From contig NC_087071.1 of NCBI RefSeq assembly GCF_963678635.1, forward strand, positions 7,517,624 through 7,581,623: a stretch of DNA of 64,000 nt, in the 5' to 3' direction. Shown here in pieces: positions 1-12,059 of this stretch. The stretch's first letter is position 1. Every line of letters begins with the position of its first letter. The position numbers and the translations under genes were made by a program. The notes beneath the pieces were generated by a model. That model made no database searches. It had not been told where the DNA came from and saw nothing but the letters and a program-made list of their open reading frames with translations. Source of the DNA: Symsagittifera roscoffensis (Eukaryota; Xenacoelomorpha; Acoela; Convolutidae).

Positions 1-67
1 CTACCCCATATACAATCAAGAACGGAAACACCTCAAACCATTATCAGGATATGTATATAACTTTTCA

Positions 68-760
68 ATGAGTCAAGTCCATCAATATAATATTGATCAA
101 AACAAACAACGACTGTATATGTTAGATTTTGAGTTTAAACCAAATCATAAACTTTTTTGTGTAACAATTTCTTCCTCTATCAAATACACAAAAAGTACAA
201 GTTCAGATATTATCTCTTCACACGTTTACAACAATTCCCCATATAAAATAACACTACCATTAGGAATTTTAGGATATTGTGAAATAAATGCAACAGTTTC
301 TCCCACAATAGAAACAGCTTATAGTGTAAACAATATTTCAAAATTTTGAATTTATGTCAATTGACAATTCCTAATGAAGAATTATCAATAATGTATAAAT
401 AGTGATTCAAAACGTAATAAGACTATTTTACAAAAACACCTCTTTTTGAAACAACATTCCAAATTTCAAAAAAACACCACAGAACAGCAGAAATTCCTCA
501 CAATGTTTAATTTTCAACACTCGCAAATCACACAGCAAGAATATGAACAATGAGCTGAACTACTACTTAAATGCCCAATGGTTTATGCAACATCTAAAAT
601 AGATGTTGGAAAAATCACCATTACACTTACCACTAAAACTTGACGCAGTTTTCAAAAAACAACGAGCAATTAAAGTTCCAATTCACTCACAGGATAAAGT
701 TAATAGACTACTAGATATCTTAGAACAATATCACACGTTGGAATAAACAACCCTTCAAAT
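68..760 (+). pseudogene. Decayed retroelement pol fragment, upstream of and entering RT
   Basis: A 93-codon open frame (68-349) is followed by further coding-like pieces in shifted frames to about 745. The downstream piece reads VPIHSQDKVNRLLDILEQY near 679-735, preceded by LKCPMVYATSKIDVG near 568-612. In Ty3/gypsy-type pol a segment of this kind (short basic stretch, then 'P..L..KV..LLD.L') lies just before the first RT motif. No catalytic RT motif follows, and stops and frameshifts separate the pieces. Seen: open frame plus the linker-like motif. Inferred: remnant of a Ty3/gypsy-like element truncated by the window start and internally deleted. The A- and C-rich, G-poor plus strand agrees with a retroelement sense strand. 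It could be another retroelement class; assignment rests on one motif. Confidence 0.38.
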
Positions 761-859
761 TGTAAAGCAGACACAAAACATAAAAGATATCAAGAAATAA
801 TGTTTTTTGATTAGAAAATTCAGTTAGAAAAAGTATAATTAACACCAGATTTAAAAAAT

Positions 860-2830
860 GACGCAATATTATATCAAGTAATACGCTTACCTAGTAAAAT
901 CGACCAAGGATATTTCTTTCCAACCACACGCACACAGGCAACCATCGTTTGGTTTCCTGAAGACACATGCAAAACACTTCAGGTTGTAAAGATTCACGCA
1001 AGAATGATAGAATTTCATCAAAAATACTTTTTTGAAACAATTTTTTTGACCAAGTCCACTCTGACAAAATAAGACAAAACAGTCAACAAAACAAAAACAT
1101 CGACGGAATAGAAAATAAATCAACACGTTTTCAAATACATACCGAAATTGAATTCGCATGCAATTACAAAACCTCACTACATAAAACATGATATTCAGAA
1201 ATACTTGTCGAATACGAAAAAATTTTCGACATAAAAACTGGAAAATATTAACCCAAGTCAGACATACAAAAGTAATAGCGACGAAAACTCAACAACCCAA
1301 TAAAATTTTTAGAAAAAGGAAAATTTTGGTGGAAAATTTCTTCCACAAGATAAAGGCAGCACACGTTCACAAGAACTATCAATAATGAGCAGTACTTACT
1401 ACGGCGTAATTCACTGAGAAATCCATTTAGACATAAAATTAGATTATACAATAAGGAGAAAATTTGTTGTCAGTAAACAGATTAAATTTTATCGACTACG
1501 AAGGAAATTGCTGTGGTATTACACATGCTCTAAAAATATAACCTCTATATGTTTTTGAAGATAAAAAATGCTACAAAAGAGTCCCTATATTCTATAAAAG
1601 TAAAGTCTTTTTTGTAGATACACTTTCCAGATGCACATAGTTTTGGGATACAGCCGTACCATGTTGTTCTGAAATTAGACAAAATGTTGTAAAACTAAAT
1701 CCAGATGAAAATAAATACTATCTTCTCACCCCATACACTACCCATATGTCACCATTAAAGAAATTTTCACCAGAGTTTTTGCTCGTAACCCAAATATAGA
1801 TCCATAATCCATTTGTATATATTCAAGATCAGACATATAACATCACATCCGTACACAACAACTTCAAGAACTCCTGACGAAATTGGACACAATCCAAAGA
1901 CTATCAATAGACCAAATTTTAAGAAAACTTGAAGAATTCGCAGGATTTTCTGAAATCTACGCAAAAGACTATAGCGGATACTTTAAAGATATATAGGACT
2001 ATATATATATGTTTAAACGAAGAAAAATAACCTCGACAGGAAATATCTCCCATAATTGTTTTTAGTTTTGCACCCACTGTATCACAATTACAAAACTTGC
2101 AATATAACCACTCACTATCTTTAGTATCACAAAACTACAGATATACACCGATATCAGAGCTCACCTCTTCAAGTCATAGCTACCCACAGAGACCAGTTTC
2201 TCATATAGTAGTCCATCAACCAACCCTAGACGACACATATGAACAGATCATCGAACAGCCACAAACCACTAATTTCCGTTCTCAGAACAACCATCTTTTT
2301 AGCCCACGATTAGCCGCCAAGTTGGATCCCTGAACCGCTCCCTATCCTTCCCATCTAACCTTCAAAGCCAATCTTCCCGTATTTCTCTTTCTGACCTGAC
2401 CTCTTCCCCCTTGCCATCATTCACCAATATTTCATCACGCATGGTATCTGATGATTCCACAAACACTTTTTTTAACACTATATCACAGTTTAATAAATCA
2501 GACATTGACACCCCGGACGAATTCTAGAACTCCGAGACCAGCCCGTCCACTTTTTCGCAACCCCCCTTCCAACCTCTCCAGACTCAAACACCCGAAGAAA
2601 ACTCCCCAGCCCCCTCCTCCTACACCGATGCAACCCCAATTTACTCCTCTCTGACCAGTGACCCACCCCCGACCCTTCCAGCCACGTCACTGAAGACTTA
2701 GAGCACGAGCTTGATAAATTCATAACCTTGCAACAACAGCTTCGACACACTAGGAATTGATAATGTAGCACACTCCGTGTCCTCTTCCGATTCCTCAAAT
2801 CCAGCCTTATAAGAAACCCGAGCCCAACGA
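860..2830 (+). pseudogene. Decayed coding DNA of unknown function, possible third ORF of a retroelement
   Basis: No long frame survives, but coding-like segments on the plus strand continue across shifted frames: about 1118-1240, 1500-1980, and a Ser/Pro/Gln-rich run from 2097 to about 2800 (78 codons open at 2097-2333, then other frames). The block keeps the same G-poor sense-strand composition as the pol-like fragment to its left. The Ser/Pro-rich end resembles a low-complexity tail. A product downstream of pol in the same orientation would fit an extra (envelope-like or accessory) ORF of an LTR element, but no diagnostic motif was found, so this is inference only. Confidence 0.22.
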
Positions 2831-3149
2831 GTGTTCAAAAGACAAAAACCCAAATGCCCAAACAATTCATCACCCCCGACAACCCCGATCGTTTGCCCTT
2901 TAACCGCAGCACACTAATACAAAACAATTTCTTCAAAAAAAATTACCTTGTTTCTTATAATACACATATTATAGCACTAACGACAGCCAGCTGAAATACA
3001 TAGATAAAAATAGCCTGTTCCCATCACTATCATGGACACCTCACTATCACTTCACTAAACCCCTAGCACTCCCTTTTTATAATAATTAGGAGGACAATGG
3101 AATTTGTCAACCCAGATTACACAAATTAAACACCGCACAGCACGAAAAA

Positions 3150-4044
3150 CAAATTACAACCAACGAACTAACCCAAACCCAGATTAGATTTGTTGCACAA
3201 AGAGCTAATAGATTTTCCATTAACCGCTACGATCACGCAATTGCACGATACATGGAAGATAAGATTATAGAAGAAGACGAAGACATTAACCCTCAAATAA
3301 CAGATAGTTTTTTTTTAGAAAACCCGATTTTTTTTTGTAATTAGCAGCTTGAATTAAAAACATGATAGTATTATTTCTACAGCACTAAAAGACACAAAAG
3401 CTTGCGATTTAAATTTCGATAGTTTTAATCATTTCTCACTCACTTTTCATTTCCTAACACCAAAAGAACGTGACGTGCACTGTTCACACGACATAATGTT
3501 ACGCACTAAAGTAACCCACACATAAACTTATTATAAGTTTATTCAACACCGCCACATAACTAACACACGAGTACGAAACCGACATTATAGATTCTCTTTT
3601 ATCAATTCTAAATATATATCACCGTATTTCCTAAATTTCACCTATTCAATTAAAAACACTAACATCCACGGCATCCTCCGAAGTTGAGACCCCAAAAGAC
3701 AAATGTATATTTTCTGCCCACTAACCAATTCATTGGACGACGAAGAATATAGCCCACTAATCATACCCCATGAAAAAGTACAGCCCATCGAAATCCACGA
3801 TCTAGAATACTTTCACAAAACTAACTACAATCATATATTATATAACCTCATTGAAAACACATCAAAAGAAATCTCTCTTATTTATGAAGAACTTAATATC
3901 ATCCGAGTACTCGAGCTTCTGTGGCCCCTCCTCCAGAGTAAAAGTGTCATCCGCTCGCTTGCAAAACTCCTCGCATCATCACACACTATTAACAAAAATT
4001 TCCCAAATGGATTTTTTGCCGACGACAATCCCATCCAAATATGA
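3150..4044 (+). pseudogene. Unidentified coding remnant, 113-codon ORF at the 3' end
   Basis: A 113-residue open frame at 3703-4044 begins MYIFCPLTNSLDD and is acidic/aliphatic with no membrane segment or zinc motif that I recognise. Upstream, at about 3178-3340, another frame reads QRANRFSINRYDHAIARYMED and an acidic tail before a stop. Both lie on the plus strand in the same A/C-rich block as the features to their left, so they probably belong to the same decayed element. The product is unknown. Chance ORFs are possible in this AT-rich DNA, though 113 codons is long for that. Confidence 0.25.
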
Positions 4045-4049
4045 TTAAA

Positions 4050-6830
4050 AATTTCACTAGTAAATTCAAAGCACTCTAACCATTTTATGAAAAAGTTTCA
4101 CTTTCCTTTTTTAGATCTCACCATTCACCTATCTAAAACAGAAAAAAAAATAAAATAAAAATCTGAAATTTCTTTCTATAAATTTTTCAAAATGCTTTCT
4201 TTAAACATTTCAAATTCAAATTAAAAAATTGCAGTATAGATTTGAACTAGTAAATTTTTCATCTTCCAAAGCAATGTTTTCATAAAATTAAAATTCCACT
4301 GCAACAAATTTAAAAAATGTAGTAAAATTATCCAAAAATGTAATTAAATTGACCGTAGTAACCTTTTATAAGACGCTTCTCTTGTAGTTTTGAATTGTTC
4401 ATAAATCACGCGCTCTCTTCAAGTCGCACCACTTGCCCACGAATAACTGTTTAGAATAGTAAATTTAAAGTTTCAAACTGTCTAACAACTATAACTTGTT
4501 TTAACACGTTTGTAACTTTCCTTTAACCCGATTGGGAAGGAATTATAATGTGACCAACGCAGCTTACTAACGCCACAAAACCACAAGCTAGCAGGAGGAT
4601 TAAGAAAGAAAGTCCCACGGTACCCCAACCGGATTAAATCCAGATTGAAACTGGATAAATTATTCTTTTGAAATCCACTGTCAGGTTTTATTAAAACAAA
4701 ATAAAACACAGAAAAGTCGAAAGACAAATCCAAAACAAATGATTATAATTCTGAGATAAAGGACACAACCAAAATAAAAAGAGAAAAACACGTAAAAATG
4801 TCACAAACGATTGAACAAATAAAATGACTCTGTACAAAGAGACCATAATAGCTAATCCATTTCAGGGCTCACCCACCAGAACGGCGTCGCTCGAAGTAAA
4901 TGCCAACAACAAGAATTATGACACCCCGATACTCGATACTCTGTTTTTGATAAGAGTGGCTCTAGAGTGAGCAACTCTTCAAAATTAGGCAAACTAAAAC
5001 AAAAACGCTTTTGTGATAATCACTAATAACAAATCATAACTAAACAATTTAAATAACAAGGGATAAAAATAATTATAAAAATCAGTATGTAAAGATTTCT
5101 TAGACCCCCAGGAACGAGCAGCAAAGAAGATGACACCTAGATTACATTCCAACCATAGAATGGCAAAACTAAAAGGCTTGTTTCCATAGTCACATACTGT
5201 TCCCAGTCACTTGGCACTTCACACAGAAAAGTCAAACTTCACCCTGCACGTAGTCTTGCTCTAAATTTAACGAATTCAATACATAATTGCATCGATCAAA
5301 AATCTTGACACAATCACCTAAGACTACCCACGAACAACGAGACTACCGTGAAATACAAACGAAAAGATCTTATTCTATCTAACACAAACAACCATATCAC
5401 TCCCCTCTTAAAAGAAGTCACTGCTAACAACTTCGGAAGAAAACTCCATCACCCGTCCTTGACTACAATAAACAATTAAAACTAAAAAACTCTCTAAACC
5501 TCGGATAGGTGGAACCAGCTGTAAACTAGATATTTAGATAGCGTGACGAACAGACTCTGTACCTCTGATGAAGTTACTCTATCCGTAAAACCAAAAACTC
5601 ACCATCTACAGGTCTCAGGTCTATTAAAAACACAACTTAAACGTTAGAAAACATTTTAAGCAGCTTACTATTTGTAAGTAGTTCCTGGATTCAAACAAAA
5701 GCGAAATTTAAATGAATGAAGAATCCTAAGACAAAAATTACGCTCAATTGTAAAACGTTTTATTGAAAGTTTGAGATCAAGCCTCGAGGAATTTATATCA
5801 ATAGTTCTCAATCTTTTGAATGGTTTGGGATGTGAAGCGTCTCCTAAAAATTGTTAGACAACTTTCAAAGGATGATCTTTTGAAGAGATGATCTCTTGTT
5901 TTCTGAAAAAAAAATTGAATGATGGGTTTTTTATAGTTTATTTCTCCGAAGAACTCTTGCATCATATCCAGTTTCATTGATGAAGCAAAATGATGTAAAT
6001 GATTGCTTTTAGAAAATTCGATGCAAAGATGCTCTTATTGAATTAACTGAAGAATTATAAAAATAATAATTTTTCAAAAATTCAAATGATTTCAACGGAG
6101 TGTAGCAAGCTCGGTATGCTCAATGGTCTTTCACATCTATCGGAAGCACTTTTTTGAAAAACTGAAAATTTTTAAATGTTTTTTGAAGTTGTTGCAAAGC
6201 TAGCTAGTCTTTTAAAAAATTTATTTTGTTTACCACGTATGGATTATAGAATGAAAATAAAACAGAATGTACAAAATGATTCTTTCGAGTGTAATTTTAG
6301 AATTGAACTGTCTATTGAACTTTAGAATTGAACAGTTTGGTCTTTTTATGATGATCTAGCAGAAAAGGTGGATTTTTTTTTCTCCAAATTTCGCCAATTA
6401 AAATTTCAGGTCGGAAATACTGAGACTTGGAAATTCAATTTTATAAAGTTGTCCAAGTTAAATTAGTGTGTAAATTTTTTCCTGGTCTTACTTATTAATT
6501 ACTATTCTGGTCTTACTCATACTTTAGTCTGATTTTGTGATAACTCAAAAAAGTTTGGGATGAAATCTACCGACTGTTTTTCGGCCAGATAGTTTCATGA
6601 AACTCCTTAGTCTTATACCGATGATAGTTTTACTCTTACAATCTAGTTCATAATAGATCCGGATAATTTGTTGGGTTCATCGACAATAAATATTTAAATT
6701 TGATATTAAAGTGGTCTAACTGAGAACAGTCAGAATTCATAATAATTGCTTATGAAAAAAGTTATGCAAAGTAATTGTTTTGAAACAGAAACTACTTCAA
6801 AAAAAATGCGTTAAACGAAAAACGAAACTC
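4050..6830. other. Stretch without supported genes
   Basis: No open frame over 83 codons and no recognisable motif. Until about 5,700 the plus strand is rich in A and C and poor in G; after that it becomes rich in T and G. The switch probably marks a junction between differently oriented or unrelated insertions. Short TA-rich runs occur throughout. Confidence 0.6.
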
Positions 6831-6839
6831 TCAACGGGT

Positions 6840-7190
6840 CACAAAAATCGGCACCAGAGATGATCTACTTTTCATTGACAACAAAATAGTAATACTAGCT
6901 GCGGCCCGAGGCGCATTCAGTTCGATTCTCAACGAGTCCCATCCAGGCCAGTTCGGTATGAAGTTTATGGCTGAATATATCTGGTGGCCGCATATTTATA
7001 GGAAACATATCACCACGCCAAATCTTGCAGCAAACAATGCTCCAAAGCCTGGAAGGCCTTAAGGTGTTGCTGGGATCGGATCATGTGAGCAAACTACTGG
7101 AACTGTCATTCGCTAGCGAAGAGATTTATTTAGACTTTGTCGTCCCTTTGGATGCTTTCTGGGAACATTCTGATATCTAATAATAATCAT
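6840..7190 (+). pseudogene. Integrase zinc-binding (HHCC) fragment of a Ty3/gypsy-like element
   Basis: One frame reads NESHPGQFGMKFMAEYIWWP, with a following HIY and, across a small frame slip, a CSKQCSKAWK segment. This order (His-x-Gly, a 'WWP' turn, then a Cys-x2-Cys-like pair) is that of the N-terminal zinc-binding domain of LTR-retrotransposon integrases. About 100 bases on, another frame gives EEIYLDFVVPLDAFW, which fits the start of the integrase core with its first catalytic Asp. The remainder of the core (second Asp and Glu) is absent, so an internal deletion joins this to the C-terminal tail at 7200-8135. Stops and frameshifts make it non-functional. Confidence 0.55.
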
Positions 7191-7199
7191 TTAGATCAT

Positions 7200-8135
7200 T
7201 GAAAACCAATCATATCATACCGCTGGGCAAAGAATTTGGAGCTACACGATGGAGCAGAGGACGGATACGAAGACACGGTCATGGACTGCTCCTCAGACTC
7301 GGACTCGGACATCCCACTGGGAAAGATTATTCATGGAAGTCGAGCATCATCAATCCCAATCTCTATGCGGAAACGGCCTACTCGAAAAACCGAAAAAAAG
7401 GAGAATCGTAATTTACTCCAGTTAAAGAGGCGATTGTTGTATATTCGGACCACACGGTAATTTTGGAAAATGGACATAGTTTAGCCGGAAAGAGGAAATC
7501 ATCGCCTACCAAGAAGTCAACCGGAGCCAGCCTTCAGAAGAAGACGACCAGTGGGAACTTGACTGGCAGAAATCCGACACCTACACGAATGACCACAAAT
7601 TCGTCGACAAAAGTTATCGTCATTCCGGATTCCCCACAGAAATCGTCTCAAGACAGCAGTCTTCCTGGACTGTCATGATTCGGATCCGCTTCAGAGCCAA
7701 TAATGCTGGACAGCACACCAGAGGAAACGCCTGCCTCCTGTTGCCACTTAGTCCAGATCTACAATCAGACCAAGAAGAAATGTGATATTATCATTCGGAT
7801 CCGGTTCAGAGCCAATAGTGCGGGACAGCACACCAGAGGAAACGCCTCCTGTTGCCACCCAGCCCAGATCTACAAACAGACCACCTGCTTTCTTGTGCTT
7901 GTCTCCTTCTGATTTCGTCACTCCCCTCGTGAAAGCCCCTCATAGACAGTTGTTGGTCGCTAAAGTAACGCTTACGTTGTCGTCAAATTCTACTCGGAAA
8001 GGGTACGTTCAGACATCGTGGAAGTCTTCCACCGGGAATTCACTCATCATAGTCCCAGAGCAAGATTCCGGGAGCAAAATGTCGTCGACGAAAGATCACG
8101 ACGAACGACAAACTTTAGGCAAACATGACGACTAG
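7200..8135 (+). pseudogene. C-terminal tail of the gypsy-like polyprotein (decayed)
   Basis: Several overlapping plus-strand frames (7236-7460, 7463-7678, 7782-8135) together form a basic, Ser/Thr/Pro-rich, low-complexity tail. They include an acidic run DCSSDSDSDIPLG and Lys/Arg clusters. The tail sits between the integrase fragment and a polypurine tract plus LTR start, which is where the C-terminus of a gypsy-type Pol lies. Frames change at a tandem duplication (7681 onward) and at other sites. The final frame ends with TAG at about 8135, just before a T-rich 3' untranslated stretch. Confidence 0.38.
7681..7887 (+). repeat. 115-bp tandem duplication inside the gypsy-like tail
   Basis: The block starting cggatccgcttcagagcc at 7681 recurs at 7796 with few substitutions and one 4-bp deletion (cctgcctcctg becomes cctcctg). 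Because 115 is not a multiple of three, the duplication itself shifts the reading frame. Confidence 0.8.
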
Positions 8136-8427
8136 CACATTTAAAACTCATTGAACTCCTTCAAAATTCTTTTTTTTTTTTCAATTTCTTATACGATTTT
8201 TTATTTTTTTTCCATGTTTTTCAGTCATTTAGCATTTGTGTACAGTTTGTTGCTTCAAAGATTTTTTTTATCTCTGTGTATGTTTTGTGTAGATTTTTGT
8301 AAAATTTTGCCAATGTGGGCATATTTGCACATACCAACCTAAATTGTAGATGGAATCTTTTTGTTCTGTTCATTACATTTTGTTTTGTGCATTTGTAAAA
8401 TTGTACTTTTTGGTTTATCTCTACTTT

Positions 8428-8442
8428 GAAGGGGGAAATGGG
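8428..8442 (+). other. Polypurine tract of an LTR retrotransposon
   Basis: The purine run gaagggggaaatggg lies directly before a TG dinucleotide that could open an LTR, about 290 bases after the polyprotein stop. This is the standard plus-strand priming site position. It supports reading 6840-8440 as the 3' part of one LTR element. Confidence 0.5.
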
Positions 8443-8645
8443 TGTAAATAGGCTTAGTTTTAGCCAATTATAAACTTTTAAGTTTTTACCGTTGGGGAAT
8501 ATTGTGAGTTGTTCATTTTGTTTAACCTTGTGACTTTTAGCACTAATGAGATACCTGCTAAGGATGTTTTATATCGACCATCGACAATTTTTAAATTGCT
8601 TTAGATAAGACATTCGCAATTCATTATTTTTTCTCTTAATTCCAC
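8443..8645 (+). mobile_element. Probable 3' LTR (end uncertain)
   Basis: Starts TGTAAATAGG immediately after the polypurine tract. No second copy of this sequence is present in the window, so the element's 5' end is missing and the LTR length cannot be measured. A CA at about 8645 (attccaca) is a possible end, which would make it near 200 bp. Confidence 0.35.
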
Positions 8646-8727
8646 AGTTAGTGTACATAATTGTACATATTCAGGGCTTAACTTTAGAAAAGTTTGTTTG
8701 TAAATTTGAACATAAATTAGAACAGGT

Positions 8728-9170
8728 TCAAAAAAACCATGAACAAAAACCCAAACTGTTACAAATTCTAAATTGACTTGAAAACTGATCAAACGTTCCC
8801 CAGAACGGAACGATTTTAAAGTTCTGTAGTTTAGCCAAATTACATTTAATTGCTGTCGTCAAACAACGCTCTCCATAGTAAAAGCGCCGTTGCTCGAAAA
8901 GTACAATGTCATCCCTGGCTTTTAGGATGACTATTCTTTCACCTATGCTGGGAATAACAACTTCTACCATCTTCATAAAGGCCTCGTTTTTCTTCTGGGT
9001 GGCGTGGCTTGCTATACGACCCAGACAAACATTCCTCTTAAGTAACGGTCACTTCTCATTTGAAGCGTCGATCAATCGCCTAGGTAATCGAGCAATACGT
9101 ATTCTTTTAGAACTCCTAGTTAGAGGCAGTACTGGTCCTCTTTGAGGTTGGTGAACAATTTGCCGTGGTA
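8728..9170 (-). pseudogene. Unidentified minus-strand coding remnant
   Basis: Reading right to left, one frame stays open from about 9170 to 8728 except for a single stop (near 9050). It is Arg-rich at first (RSSKRIRIARLPRRL), then IPSIGERIVILKARDDIVLF and a Cys/Tyr-rich end. The 82-codon ATG frame 8728-8976 is its 3' half. I do not recognise the family. The plus-strand ORF at 8906-9145 is its shadow. Confidence 0.3.
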
Positions 9171-9299
9171 ATCCACCAACACGCAAAGCAATCAAACCTA
9201 GTAAAAAAGAAAGTCAAAAATATTGATTCAAAAATGCAACTTCGTTAAGATATGATTATCGATTCCTTAAAAAATCACGTCTTATATGCAGACCAAGCT

Positions 9300-9770
9300 T
9301 TGGCTCAATGAACGATTCTACAACTCTTCCTGAACCTCATATGGAAAACTCTCAATATCGTTGCGGTATGATTCAGGCTTGTGGTTTTCTCAAGCGGCTG
9401 AAACTTTCCCTTTGATCCATCAATGAGCAGCTTCACCACATGGTCAACCACCTTCTTCAGGTCATTGGTTGCCCACTTCTGCTTTGAGTAAAAGTAGTCC
9501 TTTATTTGACAGCTCATGGGAAGTCGTCATCTGTTGAACGATTATCTGTGCGCGCTGCACCTGGAAAACGTAACTTTGAGAATTTTGCCAACAGAACGTC
9601 TTCCTAGGTGTATTCGTCCAATTTCTGGTGAACTTCTGAAGCTCGCTTCTTCAGCTTTCCAATCTCGAAATTAAAGTTGGTAGACAAGGGCATAAGCCTC
9701 GCAGCCTTTTTTGCGAGAGAGCGCTTTGGCTGGTCCAGATTTATGACGCTAATCTATAAAAAACGAAAAT
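9300..9770 (-). pseudogene. Minus-strand coding remnant, helical and lysine-rich
   Basis: Two pieces on the minus strand look coding. One runs from about 9760 to 9540 (LDQPKRSLAKKAARLMPL, then a charged helical segment) and is interrupted by a stop. The other is a 70-codon ATG frame at 9305-9517. Their orientation and spacing suggest one decayed gene with the 8728-9170 piece and possibly the 10560-11000 piece. No family is recognised. Confidence 0.25.
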
Positions 9771-10561
9771 GATTATACGTGATTCCATGTCCGTTTCCAT
9801 TTTGTTAAATAATTCCCTTTGGAAGAAATAAAAAAGTTCATATTGATTGATCTACATGGCGTTTGAACTGATCAACTAATGGAGCAACCCGAAACACCGC
9901 GTTTCCAAATGAATTGACGAAAAACAGTTGAGTAACCAGTTTTTTGGTGTCCCGAAAGACCGCTGAACAACATAGTTCATATTGCTCCTCTTTAAATGGG
10001 TTCTGGCCTCCGTATAGTTTATTTTCATACCCTGTACTAGTCAGACAGAAATTATGTGGGAGACGGGAGAAGTTGACTTTTTAAAATTGAGTCATCAAAT
10101 CGAGTCATCGGTGTTTTTTCATCAAATCAGTGTTTTAGATTTAGAAAAAATAGTTACAGGCTGCTGGTTCTATGCTCAGCTCCACGATCTCGTCTTCATT
10201 TTTTCCTCTATGTTGACAAACGCCTGGACAACATCATGTACTGTGGTGTTGATGATCATTTTCTCGAGGACCCCTATGCACGTGAACAGAAACGTGACTT
10301 TGGCACTGAACAAGATCAATTGTTTTTTTGTGGGTCAAGCATCCGTTTCTTTCATCGACTCAGTCATTCAACTTCTCGACAGTCTGTAAAAGGACTTCTT
10401 TGAGAGCTGGGATTTTTTTATCGGATTTTTGGCTCGGGGGTTTTCCAGGTTGCTAAAGTTGAATATGGTTTAGTTTCGATTTTTTGTTTACCAAAAACTT
10501 TTATGCTTGTATAATATGTTTGCTTTTGAATTTTTTCCTTCAACATACAGTTTCGCTTACA

Positions 10562-10994
10562 TTATCTGGCTCTACTTGATCCCTTTGCGGCTTTCTGTGC
10601 TCTCGTCGTTCCTGTGGTCTCGTGATTCCGTGGGATCATCGGCTCGTGATTCGGTGGGAGTGTGGGTTCACCTCTCATGGTCATGCGGTTGTCTTTCAAC
10701 TTCTCGATAGTGGGGAAAAACCGATGGCCATAGAAATCGGATACGGTGATGCCGACATATAGGAATCCAGGTAGGCTGGAAAGGCTGATACTGCTGAGGC
10801 TGGCACTGATGTACCTTCGAGAGGCCTGAATGGACATGACGCAGGGGGTTATGTGTTTGCCAGTATGCCGATGGAATTGGCGAGGCGAAAGGTCGCACAG
10901 GTGCTCGCAAAGGGGTTACCGTAGTCGGAGGAGCAATTGATGACGTCTCTGGTGGTGCGAGTGGTGACAGAGACACAGGAACAGTAGAAGGCAC
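10562..10994 (-). pseudogene. Pro/Ser-rich minus-strand remnant
   Basis: A 108-codon frame (10668-10994) is Pro/Ser/Thr-rich at its N-terminus and has a Gln/Pro segment QCQPQQYQPFQP. The overlapping 91-codon frame 10562-10837 continues the same strand in another frame. Low-complexity content and the same orientation as the pieces at 8.7-9.8 kb suggest part of one decayed gene, possibly gag-like. No zinc knuckle or other diagnostic motif was found. Confidence 0.22.
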
Positions 10995-11710
10995 TGCAAA
11001 TGGTGATGGAGACCTGGACGGCAGTGAACAATAGCTTTCGGCGTTCGATATTTAAGTTGAGTCCGCAAGTTTTTACTAGATTCGGATGAAAAATGAGAAT
11101 TGCAACTAATTTTGAGCACAAGATGAGATGAACTGATTCTTTTTTAGCGGCAAAGCTCCCATCACTTATCAACATCATTAATCGAAACACTAGAACCAAG
11201 ATAAGAGTCCACCAAGGAAAAGCTTCGACACTTTGTATTCTTTTAGCACACCAGGGGCAACTGTAGCATCTATTTTTATAAGGACTGCCCAAAGATAAAA
11301 TGTCTAATTGATAAAAAAGGCGTCACTGATAAGTATAATTAGACATCACAGTTCTTATCAGTGAAGCCGTCATTAGTCCTACATCAGGAAAATTTTCATT
11401 TTTCAATTCCTGAACCAAGACTCATTTCATTTCAACCATTCAATCGCTTCTCAGTTAAGTCATATATTAGAGTCTTTTATCCATGTCATCATGTTTAGTA
11501 TAACTTTTCGGTTAAACAAAAATTTTCAAGCTCTCGATGTCGTCACTTCCATCTGTGAAAGTGCTAAAATTTTATCATTAATTAGCGATTGTTACGTAAA
11601 GATTTAAAGGTGTGATTGGCCGGGAACTGCCATTTTTAGTGTCCCAGAAGACAGAAAAGATAGCGCAGCAGCATGGAATATAACGAATTTCCACGAAAAC
11701 AGTAAATTTT

Positions 11711-12025
11711 GTGTCACCAGCAGAAGGTAGAATTCGAGAAAGAAGAAGCTATCATTCAACTCAACCCCTGCCGGCTGCACAGGGACTCGGTGGTCTTTTT
11801 CAAACATGCTGGGAGTGTCAAAAAAGGATTGTCATCATCAACGACCCTTCTGTGTTACAGTGTACAGTTCATTTGGTCGACAAACTTCAGGATACTGCGG
11901 GGAATGGACCATCATGCATTGGCAGTTTATACGTCAGGTACTCCGGTTTGAGAAACGATTCACAAGGCGAGTCAAGTAAACGAGTCGCCGGAGAATCACT
12001 GCCAGACGATCTCATAAAATCATGA
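11711..12025 (+). CDS. Hypothetical ORF, 104 codons
   Basis: An open frame of 104 codons in a locally GC-richer patch. It contains CWECQKRIVII and one further Cys 17 residues after the second Cys of that pair, an incomplete zinc-ribbon-like pattern, and a Ser/Lys-rich C-terminus. It could be an exon or a transposon relic. No family is recognised, and the ATG is simply the first in frame. Confidence 0.25.
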   Translation: MSPAEGRIRERRSYHSTQPLPAAQGLGGLFQTCWECQKRIVIINDPSVLQCTVHLVDKLQDTAGNGPSCIGSLYVRYSGLRNDSQGESSKRVAGESLPDDLIKS

Positions 12026-12059
12026 TTAAGGATGCTGAGAAATCTAGACCCAAACAAAA

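Noticed and set aside
11300-11380. Compound inverted repeat (gtctaatt/aattagac and cactgataag/cttatcagtg)
   Set aside because: The arms are short and interleaved, and no flanking duplication or second copy was found. Too weak to call an element.
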